A stretch of DNA of 15,459 bases from JAZUCL01 sp045639125 (GTDB lineage Bacteria; Bacillota; Clostridia; Oscillospirales; QAMX01): the NCBI GenBank assembly GCA_045639125.1, contig JAZUCL010000004.1, positions 1-15,459 on the forward strand. Direction: 5' to 3'. A model generated the notes under the pieces. It did not search any database. It saw nothing but the letters and a program-made list of their open reading frames with translations, and was not told where the DNA came from. This document shows, piece after piece, positions 1 to 7,122 of this stretch. Within the stretch, counting starts at the first letter, position 1. Each line of letters starts with the position of its first letter. Made by a program: the position numbers and the translations under genes.

Positions 1-922
1 ACATACCCTGTACGATACCGCCTGTAACTGAAAGCAATTTCGGGTCTGTCACTTCTATTAACATATCCTTATTTGTACTTTCAGAATTTTCATTTAGTTT
101 TAGTATCTTAATATCATACAGTTGTGCTCCGTCTGTTCCCACAGTTGACAAAATTTGTGCTTTTCCCTCACAGATTTCGTCAGGTTTCGCTACCATAACA
201 CTCTTTTTTCCTTGATACAATGTTTTTAAGTCAAGATGTCCGTAGATGCCTGTATCCACATTCTTTTCAACGCTTCCACTTAGTTTTTCAGAATCAAATT
301 TCCCGTGTAGTTCGCCGGGTGCACCAACTGCACCTTTTGTTACCTCAGATACTTGAGAGGGAATAAGATTTCCGTCTGAAATAGGCACAAGTGCTCCTAA
401 ATCCGGATCGCTGATACCATGTCCAAGTGCACCATAGACACCGCTTTTGGGCTCGTAAAATGTTATTGTACCGATACCCATAAGGCTATCTCGTACAAGC
501 ACACCTATACGATACGCTCCTTCTCCACTACATTCAGGTGTCACTTTTACATTTACTCTGTTTTCCCCTCTCTTGAGAGTAAAATCAAGTGGTTTGCCTT
601 CGCAATGTGCCACTATATCCAGGAGTTGTGAACCAGTCAAAACAGATTTTCCACCTACTGCCTCAATGATGTCGCCTTTTTTTAGTCCCGCTTGTGCGGC
701 TGGTGACGGCTGTGCTCCGCCGTCTGTCAATCCAACTACCATAACTCCCTCGGATTTTAGTTTTATTCCCGTTGTCGTTCCGATTGGAATTACCGCATCG
801 ACCTGTGACGGCACAAGTGCAGTCGCAGGAATGTCGAGTGCGTGTATTTGGGGTGAACATACGACATAAAGCAGCAGCACCGCAGTCATACGCAACGTGT
901 GTTGCTTCATTTTCTTCTTCAT
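1..922 (-). CDS. spoIVB: SpoIVB serine peptidase, partial (C-terminus off left edge)
   Basis: SpoIVB is the secreted S55-family serine protease made in the forespore that cleaves SpoIVFA and so triggers pro-sigma-K processing in the mother cell. The visible 307 residues show a basic N-terminus and hydrophobic segment (about 8-25), a PDZ domain (about 47-127, with VMVVGL and AGLKKGDII) and the protease domain. The catalytic His is H168 in GALGHGISD and the catalytic Asp is D293 in VTDPKLL. The frame ends in TGGIVQGM, and base 1 is the T that begins the next codon, consistent with the catalytic Ser of GMSGSP. The D-to-S spacing of 15 equals that of B. subtilis D363/S378. The ATG at 922 has a weak AAAGG site 6 nt upstream. 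The B. subtilis protein has 425 residues. Unlike Bacillus, no recN lies upstream; a pseudouridine synthase operon and its terminator do. Family identity is very secure. Confidence 0.96.
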   Translation of the reverse strand, partial: MKKKMKQHTLRMTAVLLLYVVCSPQIHALDIPATALVPSQVDAVIPIGTTTGIKLKSEGVMVVGLTDGGAQPSPAAQAGLKKGDIIEAVGGKSVLTGSQLLDIVAHCEGKPLDFTLKRGENRVNVKVTPECSGEGAYRIGVLVRDSLMGIGTITFYEPKSGVYGALGHGISDPDLGALVPISDGNLIPSQVSEVTKGAVGAPGELHGKFDSEKLSGSVEKNVDTGIYGHLDLKTLYQGKKSVMVAKPDEICEGKAQILSTVGTDGAQLYDIKILKLNENSESTNKDMLIEVTDPKLLSVTGGIVQGM

Positions 923-1047
923 TCCATACCTTTGCCTTGTGGGACAAGGCTTTCCTTTCGTGAAAACAATTTCTTTGCTTCCATTACGTGCAAATTTACT
1001 CTGCTCGTCTCGGTTGCAAGTCTTACTATTACCGACTTGCCTCTCAC
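919..1047 (-). CDS. Possible 42-codon leader ORF coupled to spoIVB
   Basis: A GTG-initiated frame of 42 codons (MRGKSVIVRLATE... to ...PQGKGME) ends in a TGA that overlaps the spoIVB start as ATGA, the usual arrangement for translational coupling. A purine-rich AAAAGGGAG lies 10 nt before the GTG, and an in-frame TAA sits directly before it. The frame runs through both hairpins described at 1016-1040 and 934-950. I recognise no homology. It may be a real leader peptide, a remnant of a lost upstream gene, or chance. Only the ATGA overlap and the ribosome-binding-like sequence support it. Confidence 0.25.
   Translation of the reverse strand: MRGKSVIVRLATETSRVNLHVMEAKKLFSRKESLVPQGKGME
934..950 (-). 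promoter_or_regulatory. Hairpin next to the spoIVB ribosome binding site
   Basis: Perfect inverted repeat GCCTTGT-ccc-ACAAGGC (7-bp stem, 3-nt loop), ending directly before the AAAGG that serves the spoIVB start. Folded in mRNA, it would stack against the ribosome binding site and could limit initiation unless a ribosome on the upstream leader ORF opens it. There is no T-run, so it is not a terminator. The repeat is certain; its function is inference. Confidence 0.5.
1016..1040 (-). repeat. Inverted repeat in spoIVB leader
   Basis: GCAAGTC and GACTTGC arms (7 bp) flank an 11-nt loop inside the 317-bp stretch between spoIVB and the pseudouridine synthase gene. No T-run follows on either strand. 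It could be an operator for a dimeric regulator or an mRNA hairpin; the role is unknown. Confidence 0.35.
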
Positions 1048-1198
1048 TTACTCTACTCTCCCTTTTCCAATATAGGGGCATGACGGATTATTTTTTCATT
1101 ACTTCTCCCACAAAACTTCGATACACACGACACTCTCTATTTTAACGCAAAAAATCGTAACTAATTTATTTATATTCCATTTTTTCGCCTTTTTAACT

Positions 1199-1241
1199 TA
1201 AAAAATCGTTTGTATACAGTATTTGTAATACAAACGATTTT
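1199..1241 (-). terminator. Rho-independent terminator of the yqeG-rluA-type operon
   Basis: A 14-bp perfect stem, AAAATCGTTTGTAT with ATACAAACGATTTT, encloses a 12-nt loop. On the minus strand it ends in a run of T residues. It begins inside the stop codon of the pseudouridine synthase gene and separates that operon from spoIVB. The arms are A/T-flanked on both sides, so it may act in both directions. Confidence 0.85.
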
Positions 1242-2148
1242 ATTTACTATTAAATTTTTCATATTCCGAGCCTAAAAGACTTGCCATATCGTCAGGTAAT
1301 TTAGATGTAAACGTCAATCGTTCTCCTGTTACGGGGTGAGTTAAGGAAAGACTTGCCGAGTGAAGTGCTGCACGAGATATTTCTTCACATTCTACACCAT
1401 ACAGAAAATCACCTACAAGTGCATGGCCGATATGTGCCATGTGAAGTCTTAACTGATGTGTTCTTCCTGTTTCAGGGTGCAACTTAACAAGAGAGTATTT
1501 ATCGGTACGAAACAGCGTTTCATATCTCGTTACACTTTCTGCTCCGTGGGGTAAAATTTTCCTTTTTATTACCGAGTCAGGACATCGTCCAATAGGTGCG
1601 TTAATAACGCCTTTATCAGCCACTGAACCGACACATACTGCAAGATACGTACGCTCAAAATCAAGGGTATGCAGACTTTCCGACAGACGTTCATGGATAT
1701 ATCCGCTTTTTGCAACTACCATAAGTCCCGACGTGCTTTTGTCAAGTCTGTTGACAGCGTGAAATGGTGTCGCTCCTCCTAAATGATACGCAATTAGATT
1801 TGCAAGTGACGTATCAGTACGCCTGCCCGGTGCAGAATGTACCAAAAGACCGTTTGGCTTTGACAGTATCAGCAAGTCCTCGTCCTCATATACTATGTCA
1901 AGTGCTCCTTTTACTGGTTCGATTTTTGTCAACTGTTCCTCGCAGGCAAGCACGTCTACACATATAACGTCTCCTGCTATAACACGTTGATTGGAATAGC
2001 ACTTCTCGCCGTTTTTCGTCACACCGCCGTCAACTCGTTTGAGCCGTCTTGACAGTCCTGACGACAGTTTTATCCGATTACGCAAAATTGATTCAATAGT
2101 TAAACCCTCATCATCTTTTGTGATGTGGCAGTACAAATACCGATGCAT
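1240..2148 (-). CDS. RluA/RluD-family pseudouridine synthase
   Basis: This enzyme converts specific uridines in structured RNA (23S rRNA or tRNA) to pseudouridine in the cytoplasm. The 302-residue protein has an N-terminal S4-like RNA-binding region (about 14-65, with LSRRLKRVDGGV). The catalytic domain starts near residue 84 and contains the family motif NRLDKSTSG with catalytic Asp136, and a C-terminal PETGRTHQLRLHMAHIG motif. The start at 2148 was chosen over an in-frame ATG 16 codons upstream, which lies inside the preceding gene. AAGGAG overlaps the stop codon of that gene (TAAGGAG) and sits 7 nt before the chosen ATG. It is the last gene of a six-gene operon and is followed at once by a terminator. 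The target uridine cannot be told from sequence, so no rluA/B/C/D symbol is given. Confidence 0.93.
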   Translation of the reverse strand: MHRYLYCHITKDDEGLTIESILRNRIKLSSGLSRRLKRVDGGVTKNGEKCYSNQRVIAGDVICVDVLACEEQLTKIEPVKGALDIVYEDEDLLILSKPNGLLVHSAPGRRTDTSLANLIAYHLGGATPFHAVNRLDKSTSGLMVVAKSGYIHERLSESLHTLDFERTYLAVCVGSVADKGVINAPIGRCPDSVIKRKILPHGAESVTRYETLFRTDKYSLVKLHPETGRTHQLRLHMAHIGHALVGDFLYGVECEEISRAALHSASLSLTHPVTGERLTFTSKLPDDMASLLGSEYEKFNSK

Positions 2149-2158
2149 TTTTCGCTCC

Positions 2159-3739
2159 TTATTTGTCCTCTTTATTATTAAGTACTGCCTCGGCACAGCG
2201 GATACCGTCGACCGCCGCCGACATTATTCCCCCTGCATAGCCTGCTCCCTCTCCACAGGGATACAGGCCTCGGCACGAAATGCTTTGACACGTTTCGTCA
2301 CGAAGTATTCTCACCGGTGACGAACTTCGAGTTTCAGGGCCTGTCAGCACCGCATCAGATGCGTCAAAGCCACGAAGCGATTGTGCCATACGTGATATTC
2401 CCTCTGCCATTGCCTCTGTTACAAATTTTGGCAATACGTCACTAAAGTTTGCAAACACTGTTCCCGGCTTATACGACGGCTTAACTGTACCGAAAGACGT
2501 TGATTTCAGACCAAGTCTAAAATCCCCGAAACGTACCGCAGGGGCATAATATTTACCGATACGATATGCTCCACGTTCAATTTTTCTTTGAAATTCCACT
2601 CCTGCAAGCGGATGTGATGAGCCAAAATCTGTCGGTTCAATACCTACAAGTACCGCTGAATTTGAGTTCTCTGCATCTCGGGCGTATTCGCTCATGCCGT
2701 TTGTTACTACATGATTTTCTTCGCTTGACGATGCCACCACCATACCGCCCGGACACATACAGAATGTATATACTCCTCTTCCGGACGGAAGATGTATGCT
2801 TAATTTGTAGTCTGCCGAGCCTAACAATTTATGGTTTGCAAACTTTCCGTATCTTGCCAAGTCTATTTCCTCACGACGGTGTTCTATTCTTGCTCCTATC
2901 GCAAATGGTTTTTGTGCCATGGCAACTCCTCTGTCAAGGAGCATTGAGAAGGTATCTCTTGCACTGTGGCCAAGGGCAAGTATTACTTTAGATGTGTATA
3001 TTTCCTGTTTTTCACCTTTATTTTCAAATACGATAGAATGAATTTCGCCGTTTTTCATTCGTATATCTGTAAGTTTTGCTCCGAAATACACGTTACCACC
3101 AAGGTCAATTATTTTTTTGCGAAGTGTCTTTACCATGCCACGTAAATTGTCTGTACCAACGTGGGGGTGTGCCTGCCACAAAATGTCCGACGGTGCACCG
3201 CAACGGACAAACTCCTCTAACACAAATCGACAGCGGTCGTCTTTGATTCCGCTTGCCAATTTTCCGTCTGAGAATGTACCCGCTCCTCCCTCGCCAAACT
3301 GTACGTTTGACTCTGTATTGAGGTCTCCGCCTGACCAAAACTTCTTTACATCTTCACTTCTCGTATCTACGTCCATACCACGTTCAAGGACAATGGGGTT
3401 TGCTCCTGCATTTGAAAGAGCAAGAGCCGCAAAAAGTCCTGCAGGACCCATTCCAACTACAACAGGTCTTTCACGTAACGAAGATTGCGTAGGAAGTGTA
3501 TACGTGTAATTACTCTGCTCACTTACTCCTTTTGGCAGACTTTTTAGACGTCCGTCATTGACAGTTACATTTAGGGTATACGTAAACATAACGCCTTTTC
3601 GTGCATCTACTGCACGTTTTGCAACTGACACTTGTATCTCGTCAGGCGATACACCAAGTTTTCGTGCCGCCGTCATGCGTATTTCATTTTCCCCTGCATC
3701 AAGTGGCAGGGTAATATTTGTCAATCTATAGGTTGCCAT
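2159..3739 (-). CDS. NAD(P)/FAD-dependent oxidoreductase (conserved FAD protein)
   Basis: This 526-residue flavoprotein has a lead domain of about 90 residues, then a Rossmann FAD-binding motif (VVVGMGPAGLFAAL at 93-106, ending in the acidic E119 that would hold the ribose). The FAD-contact segment QFGEGGAGTFSDGKL is at about 147-161. A C-terminal GLYPCGEGAGYAGGIMSAA motif closes the FAD site. This layout fits the widespread but biochemically uncharacterised clostridial FAD-dependent dehydrogenase family related to the HI0933/GidA-like fold. The ATG has AGGAAAGG upstream, overlapping the stop codon of the preceding flavoprotein gene (TAGGAAAGG). It sits between another flavoprotein gene and the pseudouridine synthase; substrate and electron partner are unknown. 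Confidence 0.9.
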   Translation of the reverse strand: MATYRLTNITLPLDAGENEIRMTAARKLGVSPDEIQVSVAKRAVDARKGVMFTYTLNVTVNDGRLKSLPKGVSEQSNYTYTLPTQSSLRERPVVVGMGPAGLFAALALSNAGANPIVLERGMDVDTRSEDVKKFWSGGDLNTESNVQFGEGGAGTFSDGKLASGIKDDRCRFVLEEFVRCGAPSDILWQAHPHVGTDNLRGMVKTLRKKIIDLGGNVYFGAKLTDIRMKNGEIHSIVFENKGEKQEIYTSKVILALGHSARDTFSMLLDRGVAMAQKPFAIGARIEHRREEIDLARYGKFANHKLLGSADYKLSIHLPSGRGVYTFCMCPGGMVVASSSEENHVVTNGMSEYARDAENSNSAVLVGIEPTDFGSSHPLAGVEFQRKIERGAYRIGKYYAPAVRFGDFRLGLKSTSFGTVKPSYKPGTVFANFSDVLPKFVTEAMAEGISRMAQSLRGFDASDAVLTGPETRSSSPVRILRDETCQSISCRGLYPCGEGAGYAGGIMSAAVDGIRCAEAVLNNKEDK

Positions 3740-3752
3740 ATATTATCCTTTC

Positions 3753-4976
3753 CTATTTCGATGCACAGTTTCCTGCAATTTTACCTGTTGCCCATGCCCA
3801 ATGGAGATTGTAGCCGCCACAATCGCCGTCACAGTTTAGTACCTCGCCGACTGCATACAAGTCTGATACGAGCCGTGACTCCATAGTTTGCGGCATAAAC
3901 TCATTGCACACTATGCCGCCTGCTGCCGCTTGTGCCGATGACATTGGCATTACTCCCCTTGGCACTAACACAAGGTTTTTTATTGTGCGAACAAGTGTCA
4001 TAAGTTCTCCGCTGCCCAATGTTTTCACCTCGTTGGCAAATGGTTTCTGTGTCGCCATACCAATTAAGTGGCGGGCAAGTCGGTTATTGATAAAGCCTGT
4101 AAGAAACTCCGATATAGGCAGTTGAGACAAGGTTTCACGTCTTTCAAATATAATTGATTTTACATCTTCAAACGTGTATTCAGGTGCAAGGTCAATGGAG
4201 ATTGTCACATCTTTACAAGGTTTTCCTCCTACTGTACCGCAAGTAAAATACTCACCTACAAATCTTGACAAATCAAATACACAGATACCTGACAGTGTAC
4301 CATCACCAAACTGTATCTCTCCTGTTTTTGATGTGACTTCTGCCTCATCACTGAATATTGTCACCTTACCGCCGACTCGTACTCCTTTAAGGCCTTTAAG
4401 TGAGTCGATACAAATTCCGTTGAGTGACGGAAATACAGGGGTCAACGTATGGCCAAAAGAACGTAATATATCGTATCCGCCGCTACAATTTGACGATGCT
4501 TGACTTCCTGTTGCCACAATCAGTTTTTTTGCTGTAAATGTGGAGCCGTTTCCGAAAATCTCAAATCCATTGTCAGTACGAGTGATACGTTGTGTCTTAA
4601 ACGAACACAGTTCCCTATATGAGCCTTTTTGTGCGTAACTTCTAAGCATCGTCAGCACAGACGATGCCTGTTCACTCCGTGGGTATACTCGACCCTCACG
4701 GTCTGTATAAAACAAGATACCCATTTTAGAAAACATCTTTTCACATTCATCTATGCCAAATTGAGACAACACATTTTCAATAAATGACGTATCGCCGTGG
4801 TAATGGGATACGTCCATATTTACATTTGTGAGATTACACCGTCCGTTGCCTGTACGAAGGAGTTTTTGACCTACTCGCTCGCCATATTCAAATACAGTAA
4901 CGTCTTTCCCATTGGAAACACACTCACACGCAGCAGAAAGACCAGCCGCACCTCCGCCTATAATTGCAACGTCCAT
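3753..4976 (-). CDS. HI0933/BaiN-family flavoprotein (NAD(P)/FAD-dependent oxidoreductase)
   Basis: This 407-residue protein matches the HI0933 family of flavoproteins at full length. It has the N-terminal dinucleotide motif IIGGGAAGLSAA (5-16) with E30 at the end of strand 2. The family signature GQKLLRTGNGRCNLTN lies at 36-51, and the C-terminal GEVLNCDGDCGGYNLHWAWATG at about 375-396. One member, BaiN, has been assigned a role in bile acid 7-dehydroxylation in Clostridium scindens, but members are common in bacteria that do not modify bile acids, so that role should not be inferred here. The ATG is preceded by AAAGGAAG. The gene lies 20 nt after the M24 peptidase and 13 nt before the next flavoprotein. 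Family is secure, reaction unknown. Confidence 0.93.
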   Translation of the reverse strand: MDVAIIGGGAAGLSAACECVSNGKDVTVFEYGERVGQKLLRTGNGRCNLTNVNMDVSHYHGDTSFIENVLSQFGIDECEKMFSKMGILFYTDREGRVYPRSEQASSVLTMLRSYAQKGSYRELCSFKTQRITRTDNGFEIFGNGSTFTAKKLIVATGSQASSNCSGGYDILRSFGHTLTPVFPSLNGICIDSLKGLKGVRVGGKVTIFSDEAEVTSKTGEIQFGDGTLSGICVFDLSRFVGEYFTCGTVGGKPCKDVTISIDLAPEYTFEDVKSIIFERRETLSQLPISEFLTGFINNRLARHLIGMATQKPFANEVKTLGSGELMTLVRTIKNLVLVPRGVMPMSSAQAAAGGIVCNEFMPQTMESRLVSDLYAVGEVLNCDGDCGGYNLHWAWATGKIAGNCASK

Positions 4977-4996
4977 GTTCTCACTTCCTTTTCAAT

Positions 4997-6067
4997 CTAT
5001 AATATCAGTAAATCCTTTGGTGTTTTTGTCATGTTGATACAGCCGTCTTTCGTCAGAAGCACAAAATCCTCGATACGTACACCAAACTTGTTAGGTATAT
5101 ATATTCCAGGCTCTATTGTACACACAAAACCCTCCGGCAGTGGTTTTTGATATGAGGCAGATGCTCCACCTGCGTCGTGGACGTCTATACCAAGTCCGTG
5201 GCCTAAACTGTGTCCAAAATACTCGCCATACCCTGCGTCAGCAATAATATCTCTTGCAACTCGGTCTAACTCACTGCCTAAAATTCCTGCCTTTGCCGTT
5301 TTTATGGCGGCATTTTGTGCTTTTAGGACTGTTTCATATACACACACCATTTCATCACTCGGTGTTCCGACACAAACTGTACGTGTCATATCTGAGCAGT
5401 AGCCGTTGTATGTTGCTCCAAAGTCAAAGGTGATAAATTCACCTGACTTAATCTCTTTATCAGTCGGCTTGCCATGACATAGTGAGCCGTTTTTTCCTGA
5501 TACGACAATAGTATCAAAACTCGGACGCTGTGAGCCTCGCTGTGCCATATTGTATTCAAGAAGTGCCTTTAGTTCACACTCTCTTACACCGACTTTTATG
5601 TGGGGCAAAATTGCCTCAAAACTCTCCTCGGCAATATGCTGTGCTTTTTCGATACACGTAAGTTCGTATGGGCTCTTAACCATACGTAACGTATCGCAAA
5701 AATCGCCTATTGGCACAAGCGTAGCGTCAACGGCATTTTTCTTTGCGATATATTCGCTGTAAGTCATTGACTTATCTTCAAATCCGATACGTAAAAGTCC
5801 CTCTGCCTTTACTACCTCGTTTATTATATCGTTATAGGTGTGACCTGTGCGTATCATCGTGGTAGTATAGCCGTTTACTTTCTGCTGTGCATCTTCATAG
5901 TATCGAAAATCCGTTGCAAAGTATGCGTTTTTAGCCGTTATCAGCACTATTCCTGCACTTGACTCAAAATTTGTTGCATAAAATCTATTTTGCTGTGACG
6001 TTAAAAGTATTGCATCAAGAGGGTGATTCCTAAGTTCACCTTGTATTTTTGCGACAACTGTTTCCAT
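4997..6067 (-). CDS. M24-family metallopeptidase (Xaa-Pro aminopeptidase/dipeptidase type)
   Basis: This cytoplasmic enzyme probably removes N-terminal residues next to proline from peptides. The 356 residues comprise an N-terminal creatinase-like domain (about 3-128) and a C-terminal pita-bread domain. All five expected metal ligands are visible: D215 and D226 (FDFGATYNGYCSDMTRTV), H290 (GHSLGHGLG), E319 (CTIEPGIYI) and E333 (GVRIEDF). The conserved SLCHGKP segment is at 195-201. The length and two-domain form match B. subtilis YqhT/PepQ-type enzymes. AGGAAAGG lies before the ATG. It directly follows aroQ (17 nt), as in the yqhS-yqhT pair of Bacillus; however efp, which follows there, is not next here. 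Confidence 0.94.
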   Translation of the reverse strand: METVVAKIQGELRNHPLDAILLTSQQNRFYATNFESSAGIVLITAKNAYFATDFRYYEDAQQKVNGYTTTMIRTGHTYNDIINEVVKAEGLLRIGFEDKSMTYSEYIAKKNAVDATLVPIGDFCDTLRMVKSPYELTCIEKAQHIAEESFEAILPHIKVGVRECELKALLEYNMAQRGSQRPSFDTIVVSGKNGSLCHGKPTDKEIKSGEFITFDFGATYNGYCSDMTRTVCVGTPSDEMVCVYETVLKAQNAAIKTAKAGILGSELDRVARDIIADAGYGEYFGHSLGHGLGIDVHDAGGASASYQKPLPEGFVCTIEPGIYIPNKFGVRIEDFVLLTKDGCINMTKTPKDLLIL

Positions 6068-6084
6068 TTTTCTGCCTTTCCTGA

Positions 6085-6531
6085 CTATTTATTGCCGTCA
6101 AGATGATTTAATATGCCTCGAAGTGCAAGAGTATAACTGTCTTTGCCAAATCCTGTAATTTGTCCGACACAGACAGGGGCAATCATAGACACGTGGCGAA
6201 ATTCCTCTCTTGCGTGGACGTTTGACAGGTGTATCTCTACGCACGGCAATTTGACCGCCGATATTGCGTCACGAATTGCAATAGACGTATGTGTATACGC
6301 TCCTGCGTTTATAATAATTGCGTCTGCGTAGTTGCGAGCGTCATGGATTGCGTCAATTATTCCGCCTTCATGGTTTGACTGATAGAATGTGACCTTTGCC
6401 TCAAGACTATCTGCCAGACTTTGTACTTCACGGCAAATATCCTCTAACGTGTCTCCGCCGTAAATATTAGGTTCACGAAGTCCTAAAAGATTTAAGTTCG
6501 GTCCGTTAATTACTAAAATATGCTTTTTCAT
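6085..6531 (-). CDS. aroQ: Type II 3-dehydroquinate dehydratase
   Basis: It catalyses the third step of the shikimate pathway, 3-dehydroquinate to 3-dehydroshikimate, as a dodecameric cytoplasmic enzyme. At 148 residues it has the normal family length. The N-terminal NGPNLNLLG motif (9-17) is followed by R19 and the catalytic Y24 in REPNIYG. YQSNHEGGIID (50-60), NAGAYTHTS (75-83) and EIHLSNVHAREEFR (99-112), with the catalytic His near 101, are all present. The start ATG follows the yqeG stop codon directly (TAAATG), with the ribosome binding site CGAGGAAAA inside the end of yqeG, so translation is probably coupled. No other aro genes are in the window. Confidence 0.97.
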   Translation of the reverse strand: MKKHILVINGPNLNLLGLREPNIYGGDTLEDICREVQSLADSLEAKVTFYQSNHEGGIIDAIHDARNYADAIIINAGAYTHTSIAIRDAISAVKLPCVEIHLSNVHAREEFRHVSMIAPVCVGQITGFGKDSYTLALRGILNHLDGNK

Positions 6532-7029
6532 TTATTTTCCTCGCTTTCTGTATCGTTTTAGTATTAGTTTTTCAAATTTACGTTTCATGCGAAAGAAATA
6601 TCCGTCCTCCGCTACCAGCGGTCGTACCATAATTGAGTAAATACCTGCAAGTCTTGCTCCAAGTACATCTGTTAAAATTTGGTCTCCTATTAACGCACAT
6701 TCACTACGTGAAATGCCCATTAGTTTTCTCGCTTTCGTTATGCCAAAAGGCAGCGGTTTTCCGCCTCTGTGTATATATTTTAGTGTCGTGCCCTCGCAAA
6801 ACTCTCTCACTCGAACTAAGTTATTATTTGATACAAGGTATACCTGCATACCCTCTCTTTCACATTTTGAAAGCCAGTCAAGTGCCGTCTGGGTAGGTCG
6901 TTTCGTATGAGGTGGTACAAGGGTGTTGTCCAAGTCCATAATTACGCCTTTTATTCCCTTGCTTTTTAGATACCAAGTGGTAACGTCGTTTAGGCTATCA
7001 AAAATTACGTCAGGCAAAAGAAGTTTCAT
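6532..7029 (-). CDS. yqeG: YqeG-family HAD-IIIA phosphatase
   Basis: This 165-residue protein belongs to the HAD superfamily, subfamily IIIA, related to phosphatidylglycerophosphate phosphatases. Motif I is VIMDLDNTLVPP with nucleophile D32 and acid/base D34. Motif II is YLVSNN (64-69). The Lys of motif III lies in the KPLPFGITKAR segment, and motif IV is ALIGDQILTDV. A basic C-terminus (KLILKRYRKRGK) ends the protein. It is the first gene of a six-gene operon and its stop abuts the aroQ start. GGAAAGAGAG precedes the ATG, and a sigma-A-type promoter lies about 40-70 nt upstream. In Bacillus yqeG adjoins yqeH and aroE, so a shikimate-gene neighbour is also seen there. Substrate is not established. 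Confidence 0.92.
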   Translation of the reverse strand: MKLLLPDVIFDSLNDVTTWYLKSKGIKGVIMDLDNTLVPPHTKRPTQTALDWLSKCEREGMQVYLVSNNNLVRVREFCEGTTLKYIHRGGKPLPFGITKARKLMGISRSECALIGDQILTDVLGARLAGIYSIMVRPLVAEDGYFFRMKRKFEKLILKRYRKRGK

Positions 7030-7038
7030 TGTTCTCTC

Positions 7039-7067
7039 TTTCCACGGTATGTATTACCAATTATTAT
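7039..7067 (+). promoter_or_regulatory. Possible promoter of the GH18-like/tepA unit
   Basis: TTTCCA (7039-7044) and TATTAT (7062-7067) with a 17-bp spacer precede the plus-strand gene at 7123. The -35 box matches consensus poorly. It overlaps the opposing yqeG promoter, so the -10 boxes of the two lie within a few bases of each other. Confidence 0.35.
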
Positions 7068-7068
7068 C

Positions 7069-7098
7069 ATAATACTACTATATTACCACATTTTTCAA
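7069..7098 (-). promoter_or_regulatory. Sigma-A promoter of the yqeG operon
   Basis: TTGAAA (7093-7098) and TATTAT (7069-7074) are separated by 18 bp on the minus strand. Transcription would start near 7062, giving a leader of about 30 nt before the yqeG ATG. It lies in the 93-bp spacer between divergent genes, so it could interfere with the plus-strand promoter there. Confidence 0.7.
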
Positions 7099-7122
7099 AC
7101 TAATAAAAGAGGGAGAATTGTA

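Larger units (their letters stand above)
923..1198. other. Spacer between spoIVB and the upstream operon
   Basis: This stretch has no confidently coding frame. It holds the possible leader ORF and the two inverted repeats listed separately. I looked for sigma-F/sigma-G-type promoter boxes upstream of spoIVB and found no good pair. A weak TGAAA/CTATATT pair near 1072-1102 departs too far from the sigma-G consensus to claim. A plus-strand frame at 897-1145 has no ribosome binding site and a low-complexity Leu/Phe-rich product, so it is not treated as a gene. Confidence 0.5.

Noticed and set aside
897..1145. Plus-strand frame of 82 codons in the spacer upstream of spoIVB
   Set aside because: It overlaps the spoIVB start region, has no ribosome binding site and encodes a low-complexity Leu/Phe/Ser product typical of a shadow frame.
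2566..2991. Plus-strand open frame of 141 codons antisense to the FAD protein gene
   Set aside because: It lies inside a strongly supported minus-strand gene, has no ribosome binding site, and its product is Leu-rich with no recognisable motif.
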